In this document: in pieces, positions 1 through 7,967 of the stretch
Position numbering within the stretch: the first letter of the stretch is position 1
How the letters are laid out: each line of letters starts with the position of its first letter
Source of the DNA: Butyrivibrio sp. YAB3001
GTDB lineage: Bacteria; Bacillota; Clostridia; Lachnospirales; Lachnospiraceae
NCBI RefSeq assembly: GCF_900112195.1
Contig: NZ_FOKR01000011.1
Location: forward strand, 62,001 to 126,000
Direction: 5' to 3'
DNA length: 64,000 bases
Position numbers and translations under genes: made by a program
The notes under the pieces: model-generated
The model's input: the letters and a program-made list of their open reading frames with translations, nothing else
The model's database searches: none
Told to the model about the DNA's origin: nothing

Positions 1-737
1 GAGTACTTCCTGATGGTAAAGAGGCAGTTATCAGAAAACTCATGGAGCATGGAAAAGTTGCCATGGTCGGAGATGGAATAAATGATGCTCCTGCGCTTAC
101 CCGTGCGGATGTGGGAATTGCCATTGGAGCAGGAACTGATATTGCAATAGATGCAGCGGACGTTGTGCTTATGAAGAGCAGTATCCGCGATGTGGCAGCT
201 GCAATAAGAATCTCAAGAGCAACTATCAGAAATATCCATGAGAATCTGTTCTGGGCATTTTTCTATAATGTCATCGGTATTCCGCTTGCCGCAGGCTGTT
301 ATGTGGCTGCCTTTGGTTGGACGCTTAATCCTATGTTTGGGGCAGCAGCTATGGGACTTTCAAGCTTTTGCGTAGTATCTAATGCACTAAGGCTTAATTG
401 GATAAAAGTGCATGATGGAACCAAAGACAAGGCTATAAGAAATCCGATTGATCATAAAATCATTCAGTCAACAAATGGTCAGACTGTTGATGATACAAAA
501 TTAAATGACAAAAAAGAAAAGGAGAATAAAGAAATGAAAATTAAGGTAAATGGTATGATGTGCGCACATTGTGAGGCTCATGTAAAGAAGGCTCTTGAGG
601 CTATAGACGGAATCGAGTCTGCTGTTGCTTCCCACGAGGAAAATATGGTAACTATCACAAATTCTAAGGATGTTGATGAGTCTCTTATTAAGGCAGCTGT
701 AACAGATGCAGGCTATGAATACGCAGGAATTGCATAA
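1..737 (+). CDS. copA: Copper-translocating P-type ATPase, 3' end, with C-terminal heavy-metal-binding domain (partial)
   Basis: The frame is open from the left window edge (codons from base 3), so only the C-terminal ~244 residues are seen. The product pumps Cu(I) across the membrane using ATP. Visible are the P-domain hinge motif [10 protein letters not shown], a following helical stretch and a membrane hairpin (about codons 80-130) typical of the last transmembrane helices of P1B ATPases. After a charged linker rich in K, E and N comes a complete heavy-metal-associated domain with the metal-binding motif GMMCAHC. Most CopA proteins carry this domain at the N-terminus. A C-terminal copy is less usual, and it has its own ribosome site (see the nested entry). 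Copper rather than silver or zinc is inferred from the HMA domain; the CPC motif lies outside the window. Confidence 0.9.
   Translation, partial: VLPDGKEAVIRKLMEHGKVAMVGDGINDAPALTRADVGIAIGAGTDIAIDAADVVLMKSSIRDVAAAIRISRATIRNIHENLFWAFFYNVIGIPLAAGCYVAAFGWTLNPMFGAAAMGLSSFCVVSNALRLNWIKVHDGTKDKAIRNPIDHKIIQSTNGQTVDDTKLNDKKEKENKEMKIKVNGMMCAHCEAHVKKALEAIDGIESAVASHEENMVTITNSKDVDESLIKAAVTDAGYEYAGIA
534..737 (+). CDS. Possible internally initiated CopZ-like copper chaperone (in frame within copA)
   Basis: An ATG at 534 lies in the copA frame, 9 bases after an AAGGAG sequence (519-524), just ahead of the heavy-metal-associated domain. Initiation here would give a 67-residue free protein containing GMMCAHC, the size and fold of the CopZ copper chaperone that delivers Cu(I) to CopA. 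The upstream linker is low complexity (K/E/N), as expected if the two proteins were once separate genes or if the site is a working internal start. Production of a separate polypeptide is an inference. The alternative is that the AAGGAG is a by-product of Lys-Glu codons in the linker. Confidence 0.45.
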   Translation: MKIKVNGMMCAHCEAHVKKALEAIDGIESAVASHEENMVTITNSKDVDESLIKAAVTDAGYEYAGIA

Positions 738-785
738 ATTAAATATGTACATAAAATTTTCATAATATGACTAATAAGTCTTGAA

Positions 786-839
786 AAGCCCATCATTCAT
801 CTTAAAGGATATGAATGGTGGGCTTAGTATGAGTTTTTT
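786..839 (+). terminator. Rho-independent terminator after copA
   Basis: A 15-base stem (786-800 with 811-825, one G-U pair) around a 10-base loop is followed, after 8 bases, by a run of six T (834-839). It lies about 50 bases past the copA stop and separates copA from the cobalamin leader. The gap between stem and T-run is longer than ideal. Confidence 0.6.
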
Positions 840-844
840 GCAGG

Positions 845-860
845 ATGACCAGTTGGTCAT
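845..860. promoter_or_regulatory. Short palindrome, possible operator
   Basis: Seven-base arms ATGACCA and TGGTCAT separated by GT lie between the copA terminator and the promoter of the cobalamin leader, about 38 bases upstream of the -35 box. The position would suit a regulator site, but nothing in the sequence identifies the protein. Confidence 0.25.
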
Positions 861-897
861 TTGTTGTGAGTTACATGTTGTGTTAGCGAATTTTTAC

Positions 898-926
898 TTG
901 CTCTTTATTTAAAGTAGCTTTATTAT
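898..926 (+). promoter_or_regulatory. Sigma-70-type promoter of the cobalamin operon leader
   Basis: TTGCTC (898-903) and TATTAT (921-926) are separated by exactly 17 bases, and a short T/A-rich stretch follows. This is the best promoter-like pair upstream of the riboswitch. Transcription from about 933 would give a leader of more than 500 bases containing the mini-ORF, the three-hairpin repeat and the cobalamin riboswitch. Confidence 0.5.
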
Positions 927-959
927 AGTTGCATAAAATACATAAGACGGAAGGTGCTT

Positions 960-1022
960 ATGGACAAGAAAAAAACTGATACTGGTCAGACAGAACTGCG
1001 CACTGTGCTGCGCAGTTCGTGA
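960..1022 (+). CDS. 20-codon mini-ORF in the cobalamin leader
   Basis: An ATG at 960 preceded by GGAAGG (949-954) opens a 20-residue frame beginning MDKKKTDTG and ending LRTVLRSS before TGA at 1020-1022. The end of the frame coincides with a perfect 10-bp hairpin (993-1002 with 1009-1018). It may be a leader peptide or simply the coding-like face of the repeat described at 985-1125. No family function is known to me. Confidence 0.3.
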   Translation: MDKKKTDTGQTELRTVLRSS

Positions 1023-1125
1023 GAAAATGATTCAGTAGTGAGCGCATTCCTTCGACGAAGTCGAATTGGAATGAATGCGCGAATTAGTTACTGGAACGAG
1101 CTGATAGCGAGTGAACAGTAATTAA
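985..1125 (+). repeat. Three-hairpin dispersed repeat element (Lachnospiraceae type)
   Basis: Three consecutive stem-loops are visible: 993-1018 (10-bp perfect arms, loop CTGTGC), 1042-1080 (nested arms, TTCGAC/GTCGAA inside CATTCC/GGAATG) and 1084-1125 (TTAGTTACTG with CAGTAATTAA). Read on the plus strand with frame changes, the segment spells peptide pieces resembling EKMIQ, AHSFDEVELE and NARISYWNELIASEQ. From memory, similar strings occur as tails of many short predicted proteins in Lachnospiraceae genomes, which suggests a dispersed intergenic repeat that is often mis-annotated as coding. That recollection has not been checked by a search. Confidence 0.55.
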
Positions 1126-1127
1126 AA

Positions 1128-1290
1128 GCTTGTTGCATGAGTGAAAAGGGAAGCGGGTGTGAATCCCGCACGATCTCGTCACCGTGTTTCGATAGTTCTT
1201 TTCAATATGCCACTGGGGTGACCTGGGAAGGTGAAAAGAGCGCACAAGAATCGATCAGCCGGGAGACCTGCCTGTCGTCGTACATGGGAA
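1128..1290 (+). ncRNA. Adenosylcobalamin riboswitch
   Basis: The conserved cobalamin aptamer core is readable: GGGAAGCGGGTGTGAATCCC near 1148-1167, GCCACTGGGG near 1209-1218, GGGAAGGTG near 1225-1233, and the B12 box AGCCGGGAGACCTGCC at 1257-1272. Pairing TCGTACA (1278-1284) with TGTACGA (1312-1318) could belong to the expression platform. An intrinsic terminator follows at 1376, so control is probably by transcription attenuation: high adenosylcobalamin should reduce expression of the biosynthesis and uptake operon downstream. Confidence 0.95.
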
Positions 1291-1375
1291 ACCAAGTCAC
1301 GAGGAATTGACTGTACGAAGCTTGTAAGTGAATGAACTAGAAAAACTAGTGCATTTGCTTTAGTTTTGCGTACTC

Positions 1376-1409
1376 AAAAAGTCTTCGCCGCTCTGGTGGA
1401 GGCTTTTTT
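1376..1409 (+). terminator. Riboswitch-controlled intrinsic terminator
   Basis: AAAAAGTCTTCGCC (1376-1389) pairs, with wobble pairs, with GGTGGAGGCTTTTTT (1395-1409), giving a G/C-containing stem that runs straight into six T. It lies about 100 bases after the B12 box and 50 bases before the first gene, the usual place for the regulatory hairpin of a cobalamin riboswitch. A small ACTAG/CTAGT hairpin at 1336-1350 may take part in the alternative fold. Confidence 0.8.
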
Positions 1410-1462
1410 CTTTGTTCTTTTTCTTTTCTGACAGGATTTCCATGAAAAAGGAGGCAAATATT

Positions 1463-3091
1463 ATGAGAAAAAAACTATTGGCAGTACTTTTGGCCGGAAC
1501 ACTGACGTTGACAGTTTTTGGCTGTGCAGGAAATGAAGGAAGTGTAGCCGAGACTGAGCAGAGCCAGAGCGAAACTACTGCTGAGGAACTGACAACAAAT
1601 GAAGCTGAAAAAGCTGTTGAAACAGCTACTACTGAAGATGCAAATGTAATTGAAGATGGAATTTATACAGCCAGATTTACAACTGATTCAAGTATGTTCC
1701 ATATCAACGAGGTTTATGAAGACAGAGGAACTCTTACAGTAAAAGATGGAGTTATGACACTTCATATAACTCTTTCTTCCAAGAATATCGTGAATCTTTT
1801 CCCGGGAAGCGCTGAGGATGCTCAGAAAGATGGAGCAGAATTACTTATGCCCACAACAGATGAGGTTACTTATGCTGATGGAACTACAGAGGAAGTATAT
1901 GGCTTTGATGTTCCGGTTCCTGTGATAGATGAGGAGTTTCCACTTGCTCTTATCGGAACAAAAGAAAAATGGTATGACCATATGGTAAGCGTTTCAGATG
2001 TTCAGCCATATGAAGAGGATGCAGACAAGATGGCAGCTGATAATGTAGCAAAGCTTATTGACAGTATTTATGTTCAGAACTTTACAGATGACACTTATGA
2101 TAACTGCGAAAAGGCAAAAAAAGCCTGGGATGAGCTTACAGATGCGCAGAAAGAACTTGTAGAAGGAGAGGATGCTGATCCGGATTACTTTGGAAGAGAT
2201 ACCGGAGATGCATCAAAGGACGATCCTTTGAATGCTGATGATATTGGTGAGAATGAACTGTTGGTTGTAAGCTTTGGAACATCTTTTAACAATAGTAGAG
2301 CAACTGACATCGGTGGAATTGAGAAAGCACTGGCAAAGGCTTTTCCTGACTGGTCTGTAAGACGAGCATTTACAGCGCAGATCATAATCAATCATGTGTA
2401 CGCAAGAGATGGTGAAAAGATTGACAACATGGAACAGGCACTTGAGAGAGCTGTAAACAATGGCGTTAAAAACCTGGTTATTCAGCCAACACATCTTATG
2501 CACGGCGCTGAATATGACGAGCTTAAGGCTGCTGTAGAAGAATATAGTGATAAGTTTGAGTCTGTTGCTATAGCAGAGCCACTTCTTGGAGAAGTCGGAA
2601 ACGATGCAACTGTAATTAATGAAGATAAAGAAAACGTTGCAATCGCTATCACTAAAGCTGCTCTTAAGGAAGCAGGTTTTGATGATCTTGCAGCAGCAAA
2701 AGAAGCCGGCGTTGCATTTGTATTCATGGGACACGGAACATCACATACTGCAAAGGTTTCATATGATCAGATGCAGACACAGATGGATAAGCTTGGCTAT
2801 GACAATGTATTTATTGGAACAGTCGAGGGAGAGCCTGAGGATACTGAGCTTTCAAATGTTATTCAAAAAGTAAAAGATGGCGGTTATAAGAAGGTAGTGC
2901 TTCGTCCTCTGATGGTTGTAGCAGGCGACCATGCTAATAATGATATGGCAGGTGACGATGAGGATTCATGGAAGAGCGGATTCACAGCAGACGGAAGCTT
3001 TGAGAGCATAGACTGCCAGATCAGTGGTCTTGGTGGAATTGAAGATATTCAGAGTATTTATGTTGAACACGCTTCTGCAGTTATCAAGTAA
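1463..3091 (+). CDS. cbiK: Exported lipoprotein sirohydrochlorin cobaltochelatase (CbiK type) with N-terminal accessory domain
   Basis: CbiK inserts Co(II) into sirohydrochlorin, the first committed step of the anaerobic cobalamin pathway. The ATG at 1463 follows AAGGAGG (1448-1454) and gives 542 residues; the longer reading from 1412 lacks such a site. Residues 1-22 are a lipoprotein signal ending TVFGC. Residues ~60-195 form an all-beta region (starting DGIYTARFTTDSSMFH) that resembles the N-terminal domain of the next gene and is probably a NEAT-like or similar surface domain. The chelatase follows from ~residue 265 (ELLVVSFGTSFNNSR), with QPTHLMHGAEYD and FMGHGTSHTA carrying the likely metal-ligating histidines. 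Export of a chelatase is unusual; a periplasmic CbiK is known in Desulfovibrio. It is first in the riboswitch operon, 7 bases before the next start. Confidence 0.9.
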   Translation: MRKKLLAVLLAGTLTLTVFGCAGNEGSVAETEQSQSETTAEELTTNEAEKAVETATTEDANVIEDGIYTARFTTDSSMFHINEVYEDRGTLTVKDGVMTLHITLSSKNIVNLFPGSAEDAQKDGAELLMPTTDEVTYADGTTEEVYGFDVPVPVIDEEFPLALIGTKEKWYDHMVSVSDVQPYEEDADKMAADNVAKLIDSIYVQNFTDDTYDNCEKAKKAWDELTDAQKELVEGEDADPDYFGRDTGDASKDDPLNADDIGENELLVVSFGTSFNNSRATDIGGIEKALAKAFPDWSVRRAFTAQIIINHVYARDGEKIDNMEQALERAVNNGVKNLVIQPTHLMHGAEYDELKAAVEEYSDKFESVAIAEPLLGEVGNDATVINEDKENVAIAITKAALKEAGFDDLAAAKEAGVAFVFMGHGTSHTAKVSYDQMQTQMDKLGYDNVFIGTVEGEPEDTELSNVIQKVKDGGYKKVVLRPLMVVAGDHANNDMAGDDEDSWKSGFTADGSFESIDCQISGLGGIEDIQSIYVEHASAVIK

Positions 3092-3097
3092 TAATAT

Positions 3098-4606
3098 ATG
3101 GTAAAAGAGTTAAGAAAAAGAGGAAATATCATAAAATATTTCATTTTCGTTTTCTTTTCCGTATTGATGATTGGATGCGGTAATATTTCCGATGGGGAAT
3201 TTACCGCATCTGTTGTCCTTACGGGAGGAAGCGGAAAGGCTTATATAGAAAGTCCTTGCAAAGTTACTGTTTCCGATGGAAAAGCAATTGCCCACATTGT
3301 ATGGAGCAGTCCTAACTATGATTTTATGATTCTGGACGGAGAGACCTATTATCCGGTTAATGAGGAAGGCAATTCTAAATTCGATATTCCTGTGCAGTTT
3401 GATAAAGAAATGGTTATTCAGGCTGATACTACAGCGATGAGCACTCCGCACTTGATTGAATACACTTTACTCATTACTTTGGATGAGAATTCTAAGGAAG
3501 CTTTAAATTCAGATGGAAATAGGACAAATAGCGAAGAAATAACTAAAACAGTTTCTTTTGAGCCTCCTATTATAGATGGTTATGCATATCTTGGTACAGA
3601 TGAGAACGAATATGCTGAAGGCTTCAGGATTCACAGGTACGAGGGGGATTATGCTGTCATAAGCATGTCGGATGGCAGAAATTACCTGATTGTTCCTGAA
3701 GGCAGTGAGGCGCCTGATAAAATAGCAGATGATATCATAATCTTACAAAGACCTTTGGACAGGATATATCTTGCGGCTTCCGGAGTGATGTGTCATTTTG
3801 ATTCCCTTGGAAGAGTGGATGACATTCTGTTTTCAGGTTTAGATACTGATGATTGGTACATAGAGTCTGCAATTGAAGCGATGGAGTCAGGAAGGCTCCT
3901 TTATGGTGGCAAATACAGTGCTCCCGATTATGAGCAGATGGTAAATATGGGGGTAGATGTTGCTATAGAGAATACCATGATCCTTCATGTGCCCAAGGTT
4001 CAGGAAAAGCTTGAACAGCTTGGAATTCCTGTTTTTGTAGACCGCTCAAGCTATGAGCCGCAGCCTCTTGGAAGATGTGAATGGATTAAGGTATACGGTG
4101 TTTTGACAGGCTGTGAAGAGAAGGCTAAAAGTGCTTTTGATGAGCAGAAGGCACAGGTTAATTTTGATAGTTTGTATAATCTGAGCGAAAAAAAGGTAGT
4201 AATTTTTTCGCTGAATTCAAATCATCAGGTTGTTACAAAGAAGGCCAATGATTATTTTGCAAAAATGGTTGAGATGGCAGGGGGCAAATATCTTTCACCC
4301 CAAGATGGGGATGAAGAGGGAACTGCCCAGACAACTATCAGCATGGAGGCATTTTATTCTTATGCGTCAGATGCTGACATTTTGATATACAACGCTACTA
4401 TATCCGATGTGCCAAAGTCACTGGAAGAACTGGAAAATGCAGATGCCATTTTTTCTGATTTTAAAGCCTTTTCAGAAGGATGCGTATGGTATACAGATAA
4501 ATCCCTCTATCAATTTGCAGACAGGACAGGAACGATAATAAATAATCTTCAGAGCGTGATAACTGAAGGAACAGAAGAAACAGTTTTTTTTCATAAATTA
4601 AAATAA
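3098..4606 (+). CDS. ABC transporter substrate-binding lipoprotein (BtuF/FecB type) with N-terminal accessory domain
   Basis: This is a 502-residue lipoprotein (signal segment FFSVLMIGC, acylation Cys near residue 27) that should sit outside the membrane and hand substrate to the permease and ATPase encoded downstream at 8723 and 9729. Residues ~32-135 form a beta-rich domain (DGEFTASVVL... AMSTPHLIEY) that parallels the N-terminal domain of the preceding chelatase. The rest is a class III binding-protein fold (RIYLAASGVMCHFDSLGR, GIPVFVDRSSYEPQPLGR). The substrate is inferred from the operon: corrinoid, cobalt complex or another tetrapyrrole. The start has no clear ribosome site but lies 7 bases after the upstream stop, so translation is probably coupled. 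Confidence 0.85.
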   Translation: MVKELRKRGNIIKYFIFVFFSVLMIGCGNISDGEFTASVVLTGGSGKAYIESPCKVTVSDGKAIAHIVWSSPNYDFMILDGETYYPVNEEGNSKFDIPVQFDKEMVIQADTTAMSTPHLIEYTLLITLDENSKEALNSDGNRTNSEEITKTVSFEPPIIDGYAYLGTDENEYAEGFRIHRYEGDYAVISMSDGRNYLIVPEGSEAPDKIADDIIILQRPLDRIYLAASGVMCHFDSLGRVDDILFSGLDTDDWYIESAIEAMESGRLLYGGKYSAPDYEQMVNMGVDVAIENTMILHVPKVQEKLEQLGIPVFVDRSSYEPQPLGRCEWIKVYGVLTGCEEKAKSAFDEQKAQVNFDSLYNLSEKKVVIFSLNSNHQVVTKKANDYFAKMVEMAGGKYLSPQDGDEEGTAQTTISMEAFYSYASDADILIYNATISDVPKSLEELENADAIFSDFKAFSEGCVWYTDKSLYQFADRTGTIINNLQSVITEGTEETVFFHKLK

Positions 4607-4625
4607 TGTAGCAGGAGTTAATAAA

Positions 4626-6089
4626 TTGGCCAAGAATCTTATGATCCAGGGCACTATGTCCGGAGTAGGGAAAAGTATATTGACGGCGGGGATATTAAGA
4701 GTATTAAGGCAGGATGGCTTAAGGGTAGCGCCGTTTAAGTCTCAGAATATGGCGCTAAACTCTTTTGTTACCAAAGATAAAAGAGAAATAGGAAGGGCCC
4801 AGGCGCTTCAGGCTGCAGCGGCAGGTCTTGAGCCAACTTCCGACATGAATCCAATCCTTCTTAAACCCATGGGAGACACTACTTCTCAGGTGATAGTAAA
4901 CGGGCTCCCAATCGGGAATATGAAGGCAAGGGATTATTTTCGCATGAAAAAAAGCCTTATTCCGGATATTTTATCTGCTTATGAGAGGCTGGCCAGGCAA
5001 TCAGATGTCATAGTAATAGAGGGAGCTGGAAGTCCAGTTGAGATAAACTTAAGGGAAAATGACATTGTAAATATGGGACTTGCAGAGGCTTTGGATGCTC
5101 CTGTGCTTCTTGTGGGTGATATTGATCCGGGTGGAGTTTTTGCACAACTGCTTGGAACTTACAATCTTTTATCTGAAAGGGAAAAAGAAAGGGTAAAAGG
5201 GCTTGTGATAAATAAGTTCAGGGGAGATGTGACTTTGCTTGAGCCCGGACTTGATATGTTTAAGCCATATTGCAGCGTCCCTTTTGCAGGAATAGTACCA
5301 TTTGTGGGGCTTGACCTTGATGAAGAGGACAGTGTTTCCGAAAGGCTTAGGATCAATAAAAAAAGTTCTGAGAACGCGGATGTCAGGATTTTGGTGGTAA
5401 GGTTGCCATTTATAAGCAATTATACTGATTTTACGATTCTTGAGGGAATTTTCGGAGTTTCTCTTTCTTATATAGATGAGCCGGATGCCCTTGATGAAGC
5501 AGATCTTATTATCCTGCCAGGGACCAAGAACACGATTTCTGATATGAAATGGCTCTATGAAAAGGGGATTGCAGGAAAAATACAGGAACTTGCCAAAAAG
5601 GATGTTCCAATTATCGGGATATGCGGTGGATTTCAGATGCTGGGGAGAAGCATACAAGATCCTGATAATACAGAGGCGGGGGGAAGTGAAAAAGGCCTTG
5701 GGCTTATACAGGTTGATACCGTTTTTGAGGCGACTAAGAACCTCAGACAGATAAAGACACAAACTGGAACTCTTACAGGAATATTTAAGCCTTTATCTGA
5801 TTTAGAAATAGAAGGCTATGAGATACACATGGGGGTAAGTTACGGCGAAGAAGAAATGCCTGTAAGGAGCGAAGAATCAGTTCTTGGTACCTATATACAT
5901 GGGATTTTTGACTCACCGGAATTTACGAGAAGGCTTTTGAAAATAATATATGAAAAAAAAGGTCTTGACAGGGAAGTTCCCGAGATTGAAGGGGCTTTTG
6001 TCCATCAGGAAAAAGAGCTAAATAAACTGGCGGACGTTCTTAGGCAGAATCTGGATTTTGAGCTGATTTATAAAATCATAAATTCTTGA
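4626..6089 (+). CDS. cbiP: Cobyric acid synthase
   Basis: This glutamine- and ATP-dependent amidase adds four amide groups (b, d, e, g) to adenosylcobyrinic acid a,c-diamide. The TTG start at 4626 is set by AGGAG at 4613-4617 and gives 487 residues, normal for CbiP/CobQ. An N-terminal P-loop GTMSGVGKS and the segment SQNMALNSFVTKD mark the dethiobiotin-synthetase-like domain. A C-terminal class I glutamine amidotransferase domain carries the nucleophile motif GICGGFQMLG and a late histidine in GTYIHGIFDSPEF. The gene is third in the riboswitch operon, with 92 bases before the next gene. Confidence 0.97.
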   Translation: MAKNLMIQGTMSGVGKSILTAGILRVLRQDGLRVAPFKSQNMALNSFVTKDKREIGRAQALQAAAAGLEPTSDMNPILLKPMGDTTSQVIVNGLPIGNMKARDYFRMKKSLIPDILSAYERLARQSDVIVIEGAGSPVEINLRENDIVNMGLAEALDAPVLLVGDIDPGGVFAQLLGTYNLLSEREKERVKGLVINKFRGDVTLLEPGLDMFKPYCSVPFAGIVPFVGLDLDEEDSVSERLRINKKSSENADVRILVVRLPFISNYTDFTILEGIFGVSLSYIDEPDALDEADLIILPGTKNTISDMKWLYEKGIAGKIQELAKKDVPIIGICGGFQMLGRSIQDPDNTEAGGSEKGLGLIQVDTVFEATKNLRQIKTQTGTLTGIFKPLSDLEIEGYEIHMGVSYGEEEMPVRSEESVLGTYIHGIFDSPEFTRRLLKIIYEKKGLDREVPEIEGAFVHQEKELNKLADVLRQNLDFELIYKIINS

Positions 6090-6181
6090 ATGAAATGACA
6101 AAAAACACGCTTCTATTGCGGCTTTAAATGGCCTATTTACATGAATTCTTAGGTTATGATTAAAGACTATGAGGAAAAGAA

Positions 6182-6808
6182 ATGGAAATTAAGCATATAC
6201 GTCCAGCGGACATAGAGAAGGAAAGCTTTCGCATAATAAAGAGTGAACTTGATGAGATGGGCAAAAGCATTCCGGAGGAGCTATTGCCTACTGTCATACG
6301 TGTTGTGCACACGACCGCTGATTTTGAGTATGCTGATACGCTTGTTTTTTCAGAAGATGTGATTTTCTTGGCTAAGAAGCTTATTCGTCAGGGAGCGCAC
6401 ATAGTTACTGATACCAACATGGCGCTGGCAGGGATCAACAAAAAGACTTTAGCGAAGTTTGGCGGTGAGGTTCACTGCTTCATGGCTGATGAGGATGTAG
6501 CAAAAGAGGCAAAAGAAAGAGAAGTCACAAGGGCTATTGTAAGCATGGAAAAAGCGGCAAACCTTGGCGTGCCCACAATTTTTGCAGTAGGAAATGCGCC
6601 GACTGCGCTTATAAGATTAAAAGAACTCATGGATGAGCAAAATTTCCGTCCAAGTCTGATAATAGGAGTTCCTGTGGGATTTGTGAATGTTGTTGAGGCC
6701 AAGGAACTTATTATACAAAGTGATGTGCCATATATAGTAAATAGGGGACGAAAGGGAGGCAGCACAGTAGCGGCTGCAATCTGTAATTCAATTTTGTATC
6801 AGTGCTAA
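6182..6808 (+). CDS. cbiC: Cobalt-precorrin-8 methylmutase
   Basis: CbiC moves the C11 methyl group to C12, converting cobalt-precorrin-8 to cobyrinic acid. The protein is 208 residues, the usual size, and shows the family segments RVVHTTADFEYADTLVFS (with the catalytic histidine), TDTNMALAGINK and VGNAPTALIRL. A GAGGAAAAG sequence precedes the ATG. It is followed 13 bases later by cbiD, as in many anaerobic cobalamin operons. Confidence 0.96.
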   Translation: MEIKHIRPADIEKESFRIIKSELDEMGKSIPEELLPTVIRVVHTTADFEYADTLVFSEDVIFLAKKLIRQGAHIVTDTNMALAGINKKTLAKFGGEVHCFMADEDVAKEAKEREVTRAIVSMEKAANLGVPTIFAVGNAPTALIRLKELMDEQNFRPSLIIGVPVGFVNVVEAKELIIQSDVPYIVNRGRKGGSTVAAAICNSILYQC

Positions 6809-6821
6809 GGAATTTTATGTT

Positions 6822-7964
6822 ATGACTGATTTGTTCATTGAAAAGGGCGGAAAAAAGTTAAGGTGCGGATTTACAACAGGGAGTTGCGCAGCAGCTGCTT
6901 CAAAAGCTGCACTCCTCATGCTCATAGAAAATATTGAAATCCACGTTGTTACGATCATGACACCTAAAGGCATTCCATATAATGCGGAGATTACAGATAT
7001 TACCCAAAACAGGGAAGAAGGCTATATATCCTGTGCAGTGATTAAGGATGGGGGAGATGATCCGGATGTTACAACAGGCACCAGGATAGTTGCAAAGGTA
7101 AGGCTTAAGGATTTGCCCGGAATTACAATAGATGGGGGAGAAGGTGTTGGAAGAGTCACAAAACCGGGGCTTGACCAGCCCATAGGAGAAGCAGCTATAA
7201 ACTCTGTTCCAAGAAAGATGATAAAGGAAAATCTTGAAGAAATTCTTGAAAGCCATGGAATGTCTGGAAAAGGTGTTTTGGTTACTATAAGTGTTCCCGG
7301 GGGAGAGGAACTAGCACACAAAACCTTTAATCCAAAGCTTGGCATTGTGGGCGGAATTTCGATTCTTGGAACTACAGGAATTGTTGAACCTATGAGTGAT
7401 GAAGCGCTTTTGGAAACGATAAGAGTTGAGACAAAAGTTCGCATAGCTCTGGGAAGAGACATTCTTTTTGCGGCGCCGGGTAATTATGGGCTTTCATTTT
7501 TAAAGGAAAACTACGGGATAGATGAAAGTCTTGTGGTCATGAGCTCCAACTTTATCTATGACACTGTCAGAATCGCCGTAGCAGAAGGTTTTAAGAGACT
7601 TCTTTTTGTGGGACATATAGGAAAACTTGTCAAAGTTGCCGGCGGTATAAAGAATACGCATTCTATGTACGGAGACCACCGAATGGAGATACTATCGGAA
7701 ATATCACAAGCCTGCCTTGATGATCAGACTTTTTTGATGATAAAAGACAAACTTTCTGAATGCGTTATGACTGATGAAGCGGTCAGAATAATCAATGAAA
7801 CCGGAAAAGGCGCCATGGTTTTTCAAAAAATGGCTGAGGATATCAAGTTTAATATTGAAAAATGGTCGGAGGGGCAACTTACAGCGGAAGTAATAGTCTT
7901 TTCGAATGAAAACACAGAGCTTGTTGCTACTGCAAGAGCTCATGAATATGTAAAGGAAGCATGA
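6822..7964 (+). CDS. cbiD: Cobalt-precorrin-5B (C1)-methyltransferase
   Basis: CbiD transfers a methyl group from S-adenosylmethionine to C1 during ring contraction in the anaerobic route. The 380-residue product begins with the family hallmark GFTTGSCAAAASKAA and contains GDDPDVTTGT, PGGEELAHKTFNPKLGIVGGISILGTTG (in two overlapping segments) and HIGKLVKVAGGIKNTHS. The gene sits between cbiC and cbiF with 3 bases to the next start. Length and order are typical. Confidence 0.97.
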   Translation: MTDLFIEKGGKKLRCGFTTGSCAAAASKAALLMLIENIEIHVVTIMTPKGIPYNAEITDITQNREEGYISCAVIKDGGDDPDVTTGTRIVAKVRLKDLPGITIDGGEGVGRVTKPGLDQPIGEAAINSVPRKMIKENLEEILESHGMSGKGVLVTISVPGGEELAHKTFNPKLGIVGGISILGTTGIVEPMSDEALLETIRVETKVRIALGRDILFAAPGNYGLSFLKENYGIDESLVVMSSNFIYDTVRIAVAEGFKRLLFVGHIGKLVKVAGGIKNTHSMYGDHRMEILSEISQACLDDQTFLMIKDKLSECVMTDEAVRIINETGKGAMVFQKMAEDIKFNIEKWSEGQLTAEVIVFSNENTELVATARAHEYVKEA

Positions 7965-7967
7965 TTT

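Noticed and set aside
2213-2734. Minus-strand open frame of 173 codons inside cbiK
   Set aside because: It is antisense to a well-conserved enzyme, has no recognisable motifs and a Cys/Phe/Ser-rich composition typical of a shadow frame.
5169-5762. Minus-strand open frame of 197 codons inside cbiP
   Set aside because: It overlaps the conserved amidotransferase and has no ribosome site or family-like segments.
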